Positions 10,801-17,625 of a DNA stretch of 17,625 nucleotides are shown here, in pieces; the first letter of the stretch is position 1; the number at the start of each line of letters is the position of its first letter. This DNA comes from Triparma columacea (lineage: Eukaryota; Sar; Bolidophyceae; Parmales; Triparmaceae). The stretch spans positions 1 to 17,625 of the forward strand of contig BRYA01001503.1 in the NCBI GenBank assembly GCA_030267965.1. Direction: 5' to 3'. Under the pieces are notes generated by a model that saw only the letters and a program-made list of their open reading frames with translations, did not search any database and was not told the DNA's origin. Both the position numbers and the translations under genes were made by a program.

Positions 10801-13800
10801 CGTGAAGATCAATCTTGAGATGGAGCACTGCATGAGTGAGAGCGTCATTGATGCGATGTGGGTTAGGAATCCCACGTCTCTGGCCGTAAGTGAGTCCTGC
10901 TTTGTCGTTTGTACCACAAATTGTGTGAAGTACTATGACATTTCCTGCGATTACAACGTCAATGAGGTCCAAGAGCTGTTACCTCTCATTTTCTTCGTCA
11001 TGTCCTACGATGAAGTGGAGGACGAAGGGCATCGGAGGTTCATCAAGTCGATGACAATCCTGCCCCCGCCCGATCCTGAGGAGGTCGAGCGAATGATCAA
11101 GACCAGGGGGTTCTCGGAGGATTCCATGAAAGACGATGGCGATGACGATGATGGGGACGATGATGGTGACAACGACGATGACGATGATATTGATGATGAT
11201 GGGGATGAAATTTACGTCGAGGAGGGTCAAAGGTGGGACTGCACTGTGGTCATAATGATGAACAACGGCAAGATATGCACTGTGCCCATTCTTCGCTACA
11301 TTTCCAGGGACGATGAGGATGACGGAGAGCGTTTCATTGACGCGATTGATTGCGTTACCATTCCGGAGCTTTCCTCTGGTGCAGGAACTCCTAACAAGGA
11401 CAAGAAGGGGGGAGACGTGAACTTCCAATGGGGCAGCCAGCTGCTTTGCGGGAGCTGGGTCGACGGAAGTGCCTTGATGATGAAGATTGACTTATCGACG
11501 CTCAAGGTTGAGTACTGCTTTGAGGTCCTTCCTTCGCTCATTAAGCACGAGCTTTTGAGTTCCAGAGACAAGCCCTATTACACTAGTGAGTCTAGTTTCA
11601 GTAAGCAGAACATCACCGGTCCCTATTTTGGCTTCGAAGAGCTGCCCCAGAACGAGCACGGGTACTACCGGTTCGTCTGCTACGGGGGCTGCTCCCCAGT
11701 TTCGCCCTCAGGTTCGAAGGTAAAAATGGCCAAGTTGATCGCCGTTGAGTACGGGGAGGACAGGGTGACCGTGGAGGAACTCATCTGGCCGAAGAAGCTC
11801 TCGAGCTCAACAACGAATATGGCCGAAATCCAAGGAATGGATGTCTTTGTCCTACCATCGCAGACCAACACCGGTATTTTTGTCGAGCGCGCCTATCTGA
11901 GTGTTGCCAGCTGCGGGACGTCGAATCTCACCGGCTGTATTGCCATGTGGGCTGAGGGCGGTGGGAACGAGGGAGACCTCAAGAGGGAAGGGAACGCCGT
12001 TCAGGTTGTCGAGGACGAGGTCACGAGACGGTACAAAATCCTCCCTGGCATCAAATCGAGGTTGCTCAGCTGCGTCAATTTCGATTGCAGTCTGACCTCC
12101 TCGACTTACAAGCCTAACTTCGACCTTCAGATTTTCGAGAGTTTGGAGAAGGTCGCGCCAGATTCCTTCGTGTGTGGTGGCGATATGGTCAAGACAATGG
12201 ACCAGAGCGCGATAAAAAGTGCCCTCGAGTTCACCCGACAAGAAAGTCTCGACGGAAGCAGGGAGAACTGCTGCCTAACTATTCGACTGGATAAAGAAAA
12301 AATGAAGGGAAAGCTTGCGGTGGCTGTGAGGGTACTTGTTGGGAATAGTAGCTTAGATCACACTCCCAGCAAGCTCATCGTCATGGGGAGAGAGAAGAGG
12401 ATTACGTCGAGTGTGAGGAGGTGGCACGACTTTCCGCTCACCGATGAGGAGATCAAATTGGCTGAAGTTCAGGGCTTTGTGAGCATGGGCTTCGGAGCAT
12501 CCATGGAAACCAACGGGAGCTTCAAGGTTGACTCTGTTGAAGTTTATGCCAAGGCCCGAGCAAACGTTCCTGGTTTGGATGACTTTTACGTGGTTGGTGG
12601 CGTTTTGGAGGGAGGGAAGATGATCAAGGAGCCCAACGATACAAAAAATGCCGAGCCGCCTCGAGTAAAGGAGAGGACTATTGACACCGCGAATTTCTTA
12701 CTTGGCGTTGCTGACGGAGGAAAGAGCAGTGTGATTTCTGGCCTCACGTTTTCGACGAATTGTTTGGTCGAGCTTGGCATGATGAACGGAGGGGAGGTTT
12801 GGAAGACCGAAGGCGGCCAGGATGTTATCAAGGCGCTGAGGGGCGAAGGGAAAGGCGTCGAAGGATTCTTACATGTTCTTTTGAAGTGCTCCGCCCTTGA
12901 CGCTAGAAGGGTGACCAGCAAGAAAGAGGGAGGAAGGTGGATGTTGGCGCAGGAGGGTTCCGGAGAGGGTACCGGATTGAGGGAGGGAATTGAGCTGCTG
13001 CTGTGCCAAATCATGGAGGATGAAGCTGAGAGGACGTTTTTGATGGATATGGCAACCTTCCAGGGCGTGATGCTCGCCCTCGATGACTTGAGCGCTAGGG
13101 TGAAGGAGGTTGGAATCGATTTGTTCAGCGACTTGGTGGATGGCATTGGAGGAGGGGGTGCAGGTGGGGGAGGGAAAAAGAAGGGGGGAGGGAAGAAGAA
13201 GCAGAGTGCCGGCGGGGGGGGCGGGGCTACTCCTGGCGGACTTGGGGGCGAAGTTGGTATTGGTAGTAGCGGTGGAAATGACGGGAGCGGAGGGGAGAAG
13301 TGGGTAAAGCGCTTTAACATGTGCTTGAGAGTTCTAGGGGACCTCTGCAAAGACAGGCCCGAGAACTATGCCAAGGCAGTAAAAGAAATGAAAACGACGA
13401 CCGGATTCGACAAGTGCAAAGACTTGCTGAACATGGGTGTAGTTGCAAAGGCGGTCAAGGAAGGGAAGAATGGTACCTTTGATGTGTCGGTGTCATCGCT
13501 CGTGGAGTTGCTCGTTTACGAGTGGAAGGGTGGAATGGGTGGGGGAGAGAAAGGCGTCTTGGAGAGGTTCAAGGACGTCGGGGATAAAGTCGTTGCACTG
13601 GATGCGCTTGGCGCCGTACTGCATACGCCCGTGAAATCCAAGTCGGTGAAGGGCCGCAAGAAGGTATCTCAAAAAGCGGCGACTGTGAAGACGGAGGGAG
13701 GAAGAGGCAACGACAATTCTTCTTTGAAGTTGAAGAAGGCGAGGGTCCAGTACAGGTGCGATAGTTGCGAGCAATGCCCCATCCCGGGTGACAGGTTCTC

Positions 13801-16800
13801 GTTGGAAGGCCATGACGTCGACTTGTGCCCATCATGCTTTGTCCAGGCGAACGAACGACTAGTTAACGAGGACCTTGAAGCTGATGATTTGGTTGTCGGG
13901 AGCATTACCGCGAGGGTTCTCACGTCAATGAAGTCCATGAAGGAGGAGGATGAAGAACAGGAAGAGGATCAAGAGGCGAAGGCTGCCACAGGCGAGGGGG
14001 AGGATGGCTCCGGTAGTACTCAAGGCAGCCAGGACAGCGGCGGCATGGGCATCACGTGCCCCGTCTGTACGTATGAAAACGCGCCCAACGCGACAATGTG
14101 CCTCATGTGCATGAGCCCCTTCGTAGATCGGGCCGCGATGGCGCAGATATTGATGAAAGAAGATGACGACGATGTTGATGATATGGACGTGCAGGAAAAC
14201 ACCCAGGATAGCACGCAGGGGAGCACGCTGACTCGCACCGCTACAATGGGTGACGACGAGGAGGAGGAGAGGCAGCTTAAACTAGCCCTTGAGATGAGTA
14301 TGAGGGGGGTCGATGAGGACGGGACTAGAGGAGATGGTGAGGACGACGGCGTGGCTGCCAAAAAGAGGAAAAGGGAGGGGAGCTCGGGGGGGGATGAGAA
14401 GAAAGAGAAAAAATCGTCTGCTGCGCATCCCTCCGGACCTTACTGTGGCATTGTCGGAGCCCTGTTTGATTTTTATTTGGGCAACGTCGCCGAGAGCTTC
14501 ACCGACGATGCTGAGATTGAAGTTTTCAGCGCCAAGGTGCATCTGCTGATGTCCCTCGCGAGTACTGACAGCAAGAAGTATATGGGTGAGCTCGTTGAAA
14601 GAATAGTATCTTGCCTCGTTGCGAGCTCCGAGGGTCTCGGGAAGAGGAGCCATGAGCTTTTTCAGATTGAGGAGATGGCAAGGTTGCAGATCCTGCTGAA
14701 GGCAGCGACGTTTCTGATGGCGGAAATTAGGAGTGTGGCGGTCGAGAGCAAGATGGGGGGGCTCTCTTCGAGCAACGCCGCTGCGAACCAGGCCGACATT
14801 GCTGCTGCCAAGGCTGCCTTGAGGAAGTCTGACAAGATTGACCCTAAATTCGTTTGTAAGGTTCACGGTATCCCGGCTGTGAGGAGGCGCTGCAGCTCGG
14901 GGGAGAACGTTGAGCGAAGGTTCTACGTTTGTGGGATGCCTAGGGCTAAAAGGTGCGACTATTGGGAGTGGGCAGATGGCCTTGGTGGGGGGAAGCAAAA
15001 TGTCCCAACTAAGGTAGTCAAGAAGTCGGTAATGCTAGACTTTGCCATCAAGGACTCTGCTGCCCACAAGGCCGTAATGGACATGTTGGTCAAGCACGAG
15101 CAAAAGCTCCTGGAGCTCATGGAGGTCATGAAGCAGTACAGGGATGGAGGGGAGGGGGCGGAGGGCGGACAGGGTAATGGAGGGGGCGCTTCGATGGATG
15201 GGGTCGGGACAGAATTGATGGCCAACAAATTCGTCGGCAGCAGCACCGGGGTGAATTGGGAGGGGCAAGAGCTGATGAAGCAGGGAGTCGGGAGGTGGCA
15301 AGGTTGCGGGAGTGAGGGCACGCCTTTTGAGGTTGGTGATTTGAAGAATTCGAAGCGAAAGGAGGAGAAGAGGGGGAAACTAACCTTGAAGCCGTGGATG
15401 TCGAGCAATAAGAACGGGAAGTACGATCTTCTGAAGGACGGGGAGGAGGGGGGGGCAGTGGAGATCATGATGCATTTGATTAGGGTCACCATAGGAGGGG
15501 ACAGGAGGGGTAGCGCTTGGAAGCTTTTTGGTCCCAAGTGGATCGATTTCATGTGCGAGATCGTGGTGCAGGAGAAGGAAAAGAGGAAGGGAAGTAGCAA
15601 GGGGAAGGGGGGAGAGAAGGAAACAGGAGGGGGGAGGGAGCACGGGGGGGGCGATTCAGGACCCGGGTCGCTGGAGGGAATCTCTTACTTGGACGCTGCG
15701 GACGGGCTGCTCTTGGCGCTCTGCGGCAGCAAGAGGCACTATTTGAAGGTCAAGGACTTTTACGTGTTCAAGAATGAGGTTGGGCAACTTAGAGGGTCGG
15801 CGGGGACTCTTTTCGCTGGGGGGGAGCAAGTTTGGAAGAGGGGCCTTCAATGCGTTGAGGAGGACGGAGGGGAGAGGGAGAACGTGGTTCTGGAGTGTGA
15901 TTTCGTGAAGTGTCTCATGGTCGCGGACTGCATCCCCGAGTTCAAGTCTTCCATGAAGGACAAGAATGACATTTTTAGGCGGGTCAAGTTTCTGGAGAAG
16001 GAGGTGTCCGGTTCGAAGAGGGTGAAGAACTGGAGCAACTATGCTTTGGAGCGAGAGGGGTCCGGGGGGGACGGGCACAGCCCTCTTACCTACCTCTTGT
16101 GTTTGGCTTGCATCGTCGGAGATGGGAGGGTGCGAGAGAATTTGTTGGGGCTCATTGAGAAGGCGATAAATCCTGCGACTCACGTGAGGGGGTCGAGGGT
16201 GGATGTTGAGGAGGAGGAAGATGGGAGGTGGGGGGGAGGAGGGGCAGAGGAAGACGACGTGGAAGAGGTTTCGCCGCCCCCGACGAAGAGAAAGAGGGAA
16301 AGAGAGGAGGTTGGCGAAGAGAAACCCCCTGGGTGGAACTTTGGGGAAGAAGGCATTCTTGCGTTAGTTGAGGCCCTCGTGATCAACGGGGGGTCGGCCG
16401 AAGGAGTGGCACTGGCGAGTAAGATCGTATGCGTCGCCCTGCAGAGGGAGAAGCCAGTTTGCATGGAAAGGGTGGTTGAGTACATGTTTGAAGCGGTGGT
16501 GGTTGAAAGGGGAGGACAGAGGCTGCTGGACTTGCTGAGTAAGGTAGTCCTTTTTTACAGGGGGGATAAGATCGAGAGCTTGAGACAGTGGGCGCTGGGA
16601 AGGTTGGTAATGGAGCTGAAAAGGGGCGGTGGGAGGGGGGGGGTAGGTGGAGGAAGTGCGGAGTTTATCGAGAAGATTCTCGGCGTGCTTGTCGTTGACA
16701 AAGAGGTGAAGGCCGAGTTCGAGAAGAAAACCTTGCAGTCCTTGAGGCACGGGAAGGTGAAGACAGAGGCGTTCGCTGAAATTTATAGCTTGAAGAGCAG

Positions 16801-17625
16801 GGCGTACGTAAAGTCGATCGAGGTGAAGATCAGCGAGCCAAGGGGGAAGTTCGTAAAGGAGCTCAAGGTCATGTACTGCCCAGAGATGCTGGGGGAGGGA
16901 GGGTGTGATAGTGACAATGCGACTTGGGAGGAGCTAGGATGCATAACTTTGAGCAAGGGCGCGACGACGGGGCGTTGCGAACTCGGGGAGGCCGGGATAG
17001 AGATGGTCGGTGTGGGAGGTGAGGCGAAACGAAGCGGAGTTCTGAACGAATGCAGTCACCGACGGAACAATTCTATGTGCTAACCCATACCCTTCATGAT
17101 TCACTTCACTCGTCTCAGCTTTGAGGCTGGAGTACATGGACTTCCACCCTCAGTCATCCCCCGGCATGATGTGCCCTCGTTGCTCCCTGTCAGTAAACAA
17201 CGCCCACGGCATGTGCGAGAGCTGCGGGGAGGTCGTCTACCAGTGCAGGAGGTGCAGGGGTATAAACTACGAGGCCGTGGGGTCCTTCTTCTGCGTGGAC
17301 TGCGGGTACTGCGCGCACGGGAGCTTCGCGTACACGGTCACGGTCAAGGATGCGACGAACGCGACAGCCGTTGTAGGCATCAAGGATGAGGTCAGGTTGA
17401 AGGGACTGTTGAAGGAGGCCGAGGGGAAGGTTGACAAGCTCGAGGACGAGCTGAGGAGGGTCGAGGAGCTGGTTAGGGTGCAGTGGAAGTGCCTCGAGGA
17501 GGGTGAGGTTAGGGAGGAGCTGAAGGAGGAGATCCTGGCCTTGAACAAGGGCGGGGGGGGGAGAGGGAGGGGGGAGGCTGGGGGTGAAGGGGGGGGCTTA
17601 ACGTCCGAGCAGGAGAGGATCGTCG
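1853..17625 (+). CDS. UBR4: UBR4/BIG-type giant E3 ubiquitin-protein ligase (N-recognin), 15 exons, 3' end outside window
   Basis: Exons: 1853-1896, 2125-2350, 2521-2715, 2908-3999, 4092-4446, 4549-5404, 5526-5927, 6037-6296, 6369-6727, 6876-7040, 7167-7613, 7771-8616, 8705-9325, 9425-17018, 17119-17625+. All junctions are GT-AG and phases agree throughout, giving about 4656 residues without a stop or frameshift. Known UBR4/BIG proteins are about 5100-5200 residues, so roughly the last 500, including the catalytic hemiRING, lie outside. The UBR box (with QHWYNCYTC and SSFFCDCG), the WHDFPLTDEE beta-sandwich and the C-terminal CPRCS/YQCRRCRGINYE element identify the family. UBR4 ligases recognise N-degrons and build ubiquitin chains, with E2 enzymes of the UBE2A type. 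Start: the first in-frame ATG (MPPRKKARSS, basic N-terminus); an out-of-frame ATG at 1782 precedes it. The order ZZ-NZF-UIM-GRF is unusual. Family call certain; two in-frame introns less so. Confidence 0.93.
4447..4548 (+). other. Intron 5, stop-free and a multiple of three (102 bases)
   Basis: The donor is AAAG|GTAAGA and the acceptor follows a nearly pure C tract (CCCCCCAG). Its length of 102 bases keeps the frame open if it is retained, inserting 34 residues that end in a poly-proline run. The classic donor, the long polypyrimidine tract and the smooth junction (EDK-V-PDDEQA, where split codon G|TC gives Val) make an intron the better reading than coding sequence. Confidence 0.75.
7041..7166 (+). 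other. Probable intron 10, stop-free and a multiple of three (126 bases)
   Basis: The donor is AAG|GTGAGA, identical to several sure donors in this gene. CACTAAT near 7080-7085 resembles the branch motif of neighbouring introns, and a pyrimidine-rich tract leads to GTCTCAG. Removal joins DMAVK to DATQALATFEKTF in phase 0. Because 126 is a multiple of three and no stop occurs, the segment can also be read through as 42 residues, so retention or true coding status is not excluded. Confidence 0.6.
9710..9928 (+). other. UBR box zinc finger (N-degron binding), residues about 2052-2124
   Basis: The segment begins CTYVKGGDEF and contains QHWYNCYTCGL, GCCGLCARVCHKGHDVVY and SSFFCDCGHGG, ending GIKCMCL. 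The spacing of Cys and His residues matches the roughly 70-residue UBR box, and the CHKGHD and FFCDCG signatures resemble the UBR4/BIG subclass most closely. In this family the domain lies about 1650-2050 residues from the N-terminus, as here. UBR boxes bind basic N-terminal residues. Which N-degrons this one binds is not shown by the sequence. Confidence 0.95.
10490..11960 (+). other. Beta-propeller-like region, residues about 2312-2802
   Basis: A series of short beta-rich segments begins with RIIAVDSRGRMITVEG and continues through LGIRINKTNERLLLVWG, HVVVLDE, VIDAMWV, CFVVCTTNCVKYYDIS and WDCTVVIMMNNGKICTVPI to ASCGTSNLTGCIAMW. The order and the VKYYDIS-type strand resemble the WD-like propeller that follows the UBR box in UBR4. 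The exact blade boundaries cannot be set by eye. Confidence 0.65.
11132..11209 (+). other. Asp-rich acidic insert inside the propeller region
   Basis: Twenty-six codons encode almost only Asp with scattered Gly, Asn and Ile (residues about 2526-2551). The run is coded by mixed GAT/GAC codons, so it is not a pure trinucleotide repeat. It sits in a loop between the PPPDPEEVERM helix and the WDCTVVIMMNNG strand and is probably a disordered surface loop. Confidence 0.85.
12250..12565 (+). other. Galactose-binding-like beta-sandwich, residues about 2899-3003
   Basis: CCLTIRLDKEKMKG, VRVLVGNSS, RRWHDFPLTDEE, QGFVSMGFGAS and KVDSVEVYAKAR form the strand pattern of the beta-sandwich found after the propeller in UBR4. 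The W-x-DFP-(F/L)-T-x-EE motif and the DSVEVYAK strand are characteristic of this family. Its ligand is not known from the sequence. Confidence 0.7.
13139..13302 (+). repeat. Gly/Lys low-complexity linker, G-rich DNA
   Basis: About 54 codons encode glycine runs with two KKK clusters and a Ser/Gly tail (residues about 3195-3249). The DNA contains many closely spaced G runs on the coding strand. It interrupts otherwise helical sequence (EVGIDLFSDLVDGI before, WVKRFNMCLRVLGDLC after) and is probably a flexible insertion. Confidence 0.85.
13745..13855 (+). other. ZZ-type zinc finger, reduced form, residues about 3397-3433
   Basis: VQYRCDSCEQCPIPGDRFSL then HDVDLCPSCF follows the ZZ pattern Y-x-C-D-x-C...P-I-x-G-x-R-(F/W)...D-x-D-L-C-x-x-C. 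A normal ZZ has a middle Cys pair after the R-(F/W/Y) position and a C-terminal His pair. Here the middle pair is replaced by SLEGHD and no His pair follows in the next 22 residues. One zinc site (CDSC plus CPSC) is retained. Plant BIG proteins have a ZZ finger in a comparable place. Confidence 0.8.
13945..14043 (+). other. Acidic, disordered linker between ZZ and NZF
   Basis: Glu-, Asp-, Gln-, Ser- and Gly-rich residues (for example EEDEEQEEDQEAK and GSGSTQGSQDSGG) separate the reduced ZZ from the NZF finger. The linker would let the small fingers move freely relative to the scaffold. Confidence 0.75.
14051..14122 (+). other. NZF/RanBP2-type zinc finger, likely ubiquitin-binding, residues about 3499-3522
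   Basis: ITCPVCTYENAPNATMCLMC fits C-x2-C-x(10)-C-x2-C with the conserved Asn. The family's ubiquitin-binding NZFs carry Thr-Phe after the second Cys and a Met or other hydrophobic residue within the last CxxC. Here TY and LM occupy these places, so ubiquitin binding is plausible. The usual leading Trp is replaced by Ile. Confidence 0.85.
14258..14305 (+). other. Ubiquitin-interacting motif (UIM), residues about 3568-3583
   Basis: EEEERQLKLALEMSMR matches the UIM consensus: an acidic run, then Leu-x-x-Ala-Leu-x-x-Ser. The invariant Ala and Ser are both present. It lies about 45 residues after the NZF finger and within an acidic, probably flexible stretch, as is usual for UIMs. Confidence 0.85.
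14360..14374 (+). other. Basic cluster KKRKR, possible nuclear localisation signal
   Basis: AAKKRKREG follows the UIM within a charged linker (residues about 3602-3606). It fits a monopartite nuclear localisation signal. A second cluster, TKRKRERE, lies at 16283-16306. Confidence 0.45.
14849..14977 (+). other. GRF-type zinc finger, residues about 3765-3807
   Basis: FVCKVHGIPAVRRRC, RRFYVCGMP and RCDYWEWADG match the zf-GRF pattern (C..G......T/R...N.GR.FY.C......C.fF.W.D). The ligands are four Cys/His residues, with the aromatic W-x-W-A-D end. In this family the finger binds single-stranded nucleic acid in APE2, NEIL3 and topoisomerase III. The normal GR(x)F is RRF here. I do not recall a GRF finger being annotated in human UBR4 or Arabidopsis BIG. 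Confidence 0.8.
16283..16306 (+). other. Second basic cluster TKRKRERE, possible nuclear localisation signal
   Basis: PPPTKRKREREEV (residues about 4243-4250) sits in a disordered Glu/Asp/Gly-rich insertion between two helical blocks (GLIEKAINPATHV before, GILALVEALVINGG after). It fits a monopartite nuclear localisation signal. Confidence 0.4.
16790..17140 (+). other. C-terminal beta-sandwich preceding the Cys-rich element, split by intron 14
   Basis: YVKSIEVKISEPRG, VKELKVMYC, ITLSKGATTGRCEL and, after the intron (17019-17118), LRLEYMDF form a strand pattern that closely resembles the segment before the CPRCS element in UBR4. The split codon G|CT encodes Ala. Intron 14 is 100 bases, runs GTGAGG to GTCTCAG and contains CTAAC at 17080-17084. 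Confidence 0.75.
17172..17312 (+). other. UBR4 C-terminal Cys-rich zinc element, residues about 4506-4552
   Basis: CPRCSLSV, MCESCGEVVYQCRRCRGINYE and FFCVDCGYC give five CxxC-type pairs in 47 residues with the family's YQC-x-x-C-R-x-INYE and FxCxxCGxC signatures. In UBR4 this element is found just before the C-terminal coiled and hemiRING regions. It is among the most conserved parts of the protein and fixes the exon 15 frame. Confidence 0.93.
17388..17549 (+). other. Coiled-coil segment after the Cys-rich element
   Basis: EVRLKGLLKEAEGKVDKLED and the following ELRRVEELVRVQWKCLEE to ILALNK form heptad-like helices (residues about 4578-4631). After this comes a Gly/Arg-rich stretch with long G runs (17551-17597), and the window then ends inside the gene with TSEQERIV. 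Confidence 0.75.

Larger units (their letters stand above)
9425..17018 (+). other. Exon 14: single 7594-base exon with most recognisable domains
   Basis: The exon starts after TCGTCGTAG, with codon 1957, and ends in phase 1 before GTGAGG. It encodes residues 1957-4487 plus the first base of codon 4488. No internal donor/acceptor pair is needed to keep homology or frame. Composition shifts to G-rich on the coding strand, strongest at 13140-13300, 15130-15200, 15420-15500, 15590-15660, 16060-16260 and 16620-16650, where Gly, Glu, Lys and Arg codons dominate. Confidence 0.85.

Noticed and set aside
13212..13222. Possible frameshift at the long G homopolymer
   Set aside because: The reading frame with UBR4-like sequence is the same before (EVGIDLFSDLVDGI) and after (WVKRFNMCLRVLGDLC) the tract, so no shift is needed.
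12586..13350. A 254-codon minus-strand open frame, proline- and serine-rich
   Set aside because: It is the complement of the conserved UBR4 coding frame. Its proline runs simply mirror the GGG/GGA glycine codons, and it has no recognisable domain.
14282..14998. A 238-codon minus-strand open frame, and a 213-codon one at 14959-15600
   Set aside because: Both lie wholly antisense to exon 14, where the plus frame carries the UIM and GRF finger. Long antisense frames are expected from the G-rich codon usage.

Overview
The window is eukaryotic genomic DNA. Short GT-AG introns interrupt the reading frames, donors are mostly GTGAGA or GTAAGA, acceptors are pyrimidine-rich and often end CGCAG or CACAG, and most introns carry a TAAC branch-point-like motif. 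Compact introns (about 70-230 bases), close gene spacing and the protein content suggest a compact protist or algal genome. A stramenopile or green alga would fit, but the lineage cannot be fixed from the sequence alone.

Two divergently transcribed genes are present. On the left, on the minus strand, a gene starts near 1179 and runs off the left edge. It has three visible exons (1179-1050, 922-401, 270-1) and encodes an unrecognised protein with internal duplications: two blocks in the order A-B-B-A, both in frame. The spacer 1180-1852 holds no convincing gene. It contains a TATAAATA box, an E2F-like TTTCCCGC site and short repeated AGCGAAT motifs, so it is probably a shared promoter region.

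From 1853 to the right edge (and beyond) there is one giant plus-strand gene, an orthologue of the N-recognin E3 ubiquitin ligase UBR4 (p600 in animals, BIG in plants, poe/calossin in flies). I reconstruct 15 exons with phase-consistent splice sites that encode about 4656 residues before the window ends. The first 13 exons (1853-9325) encode a helical N-terminal half. Exon 14 is a single uninterrupted 7594-base exon. It encodes, in order, the UBR box, a beta-propeller-like region with an acidic insert, a galactose-binding-like beta-sandwich, a Gly/Lys linker, a reduced ZZ finger, an NZF (RanBP2-type) finger, a ubiquitin-interacting motif, a GRF zinc finger, and further helical and beta regions. 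Exon 15 encodes the cysteine-rich element and coiled coil that precede the catalytic hemiRING region in known UBR4 proteins. The hemiRING itself would lie past the right edge.

The most interesting points are these: the ZZ(half)-NZF-UIM-GRF cassette inside a UBR4-type ligase; the extreme 5' bias of introns followed by a 7.6-kb exon; a switch from C/T-rich to G-rich coding strand within one gene; two stop-free introns whose lengths are multiples of three; and the permuted in-frame repeats in the unknown neighbour. I found no tRNA, rRNA, CRISPR array or transposon.
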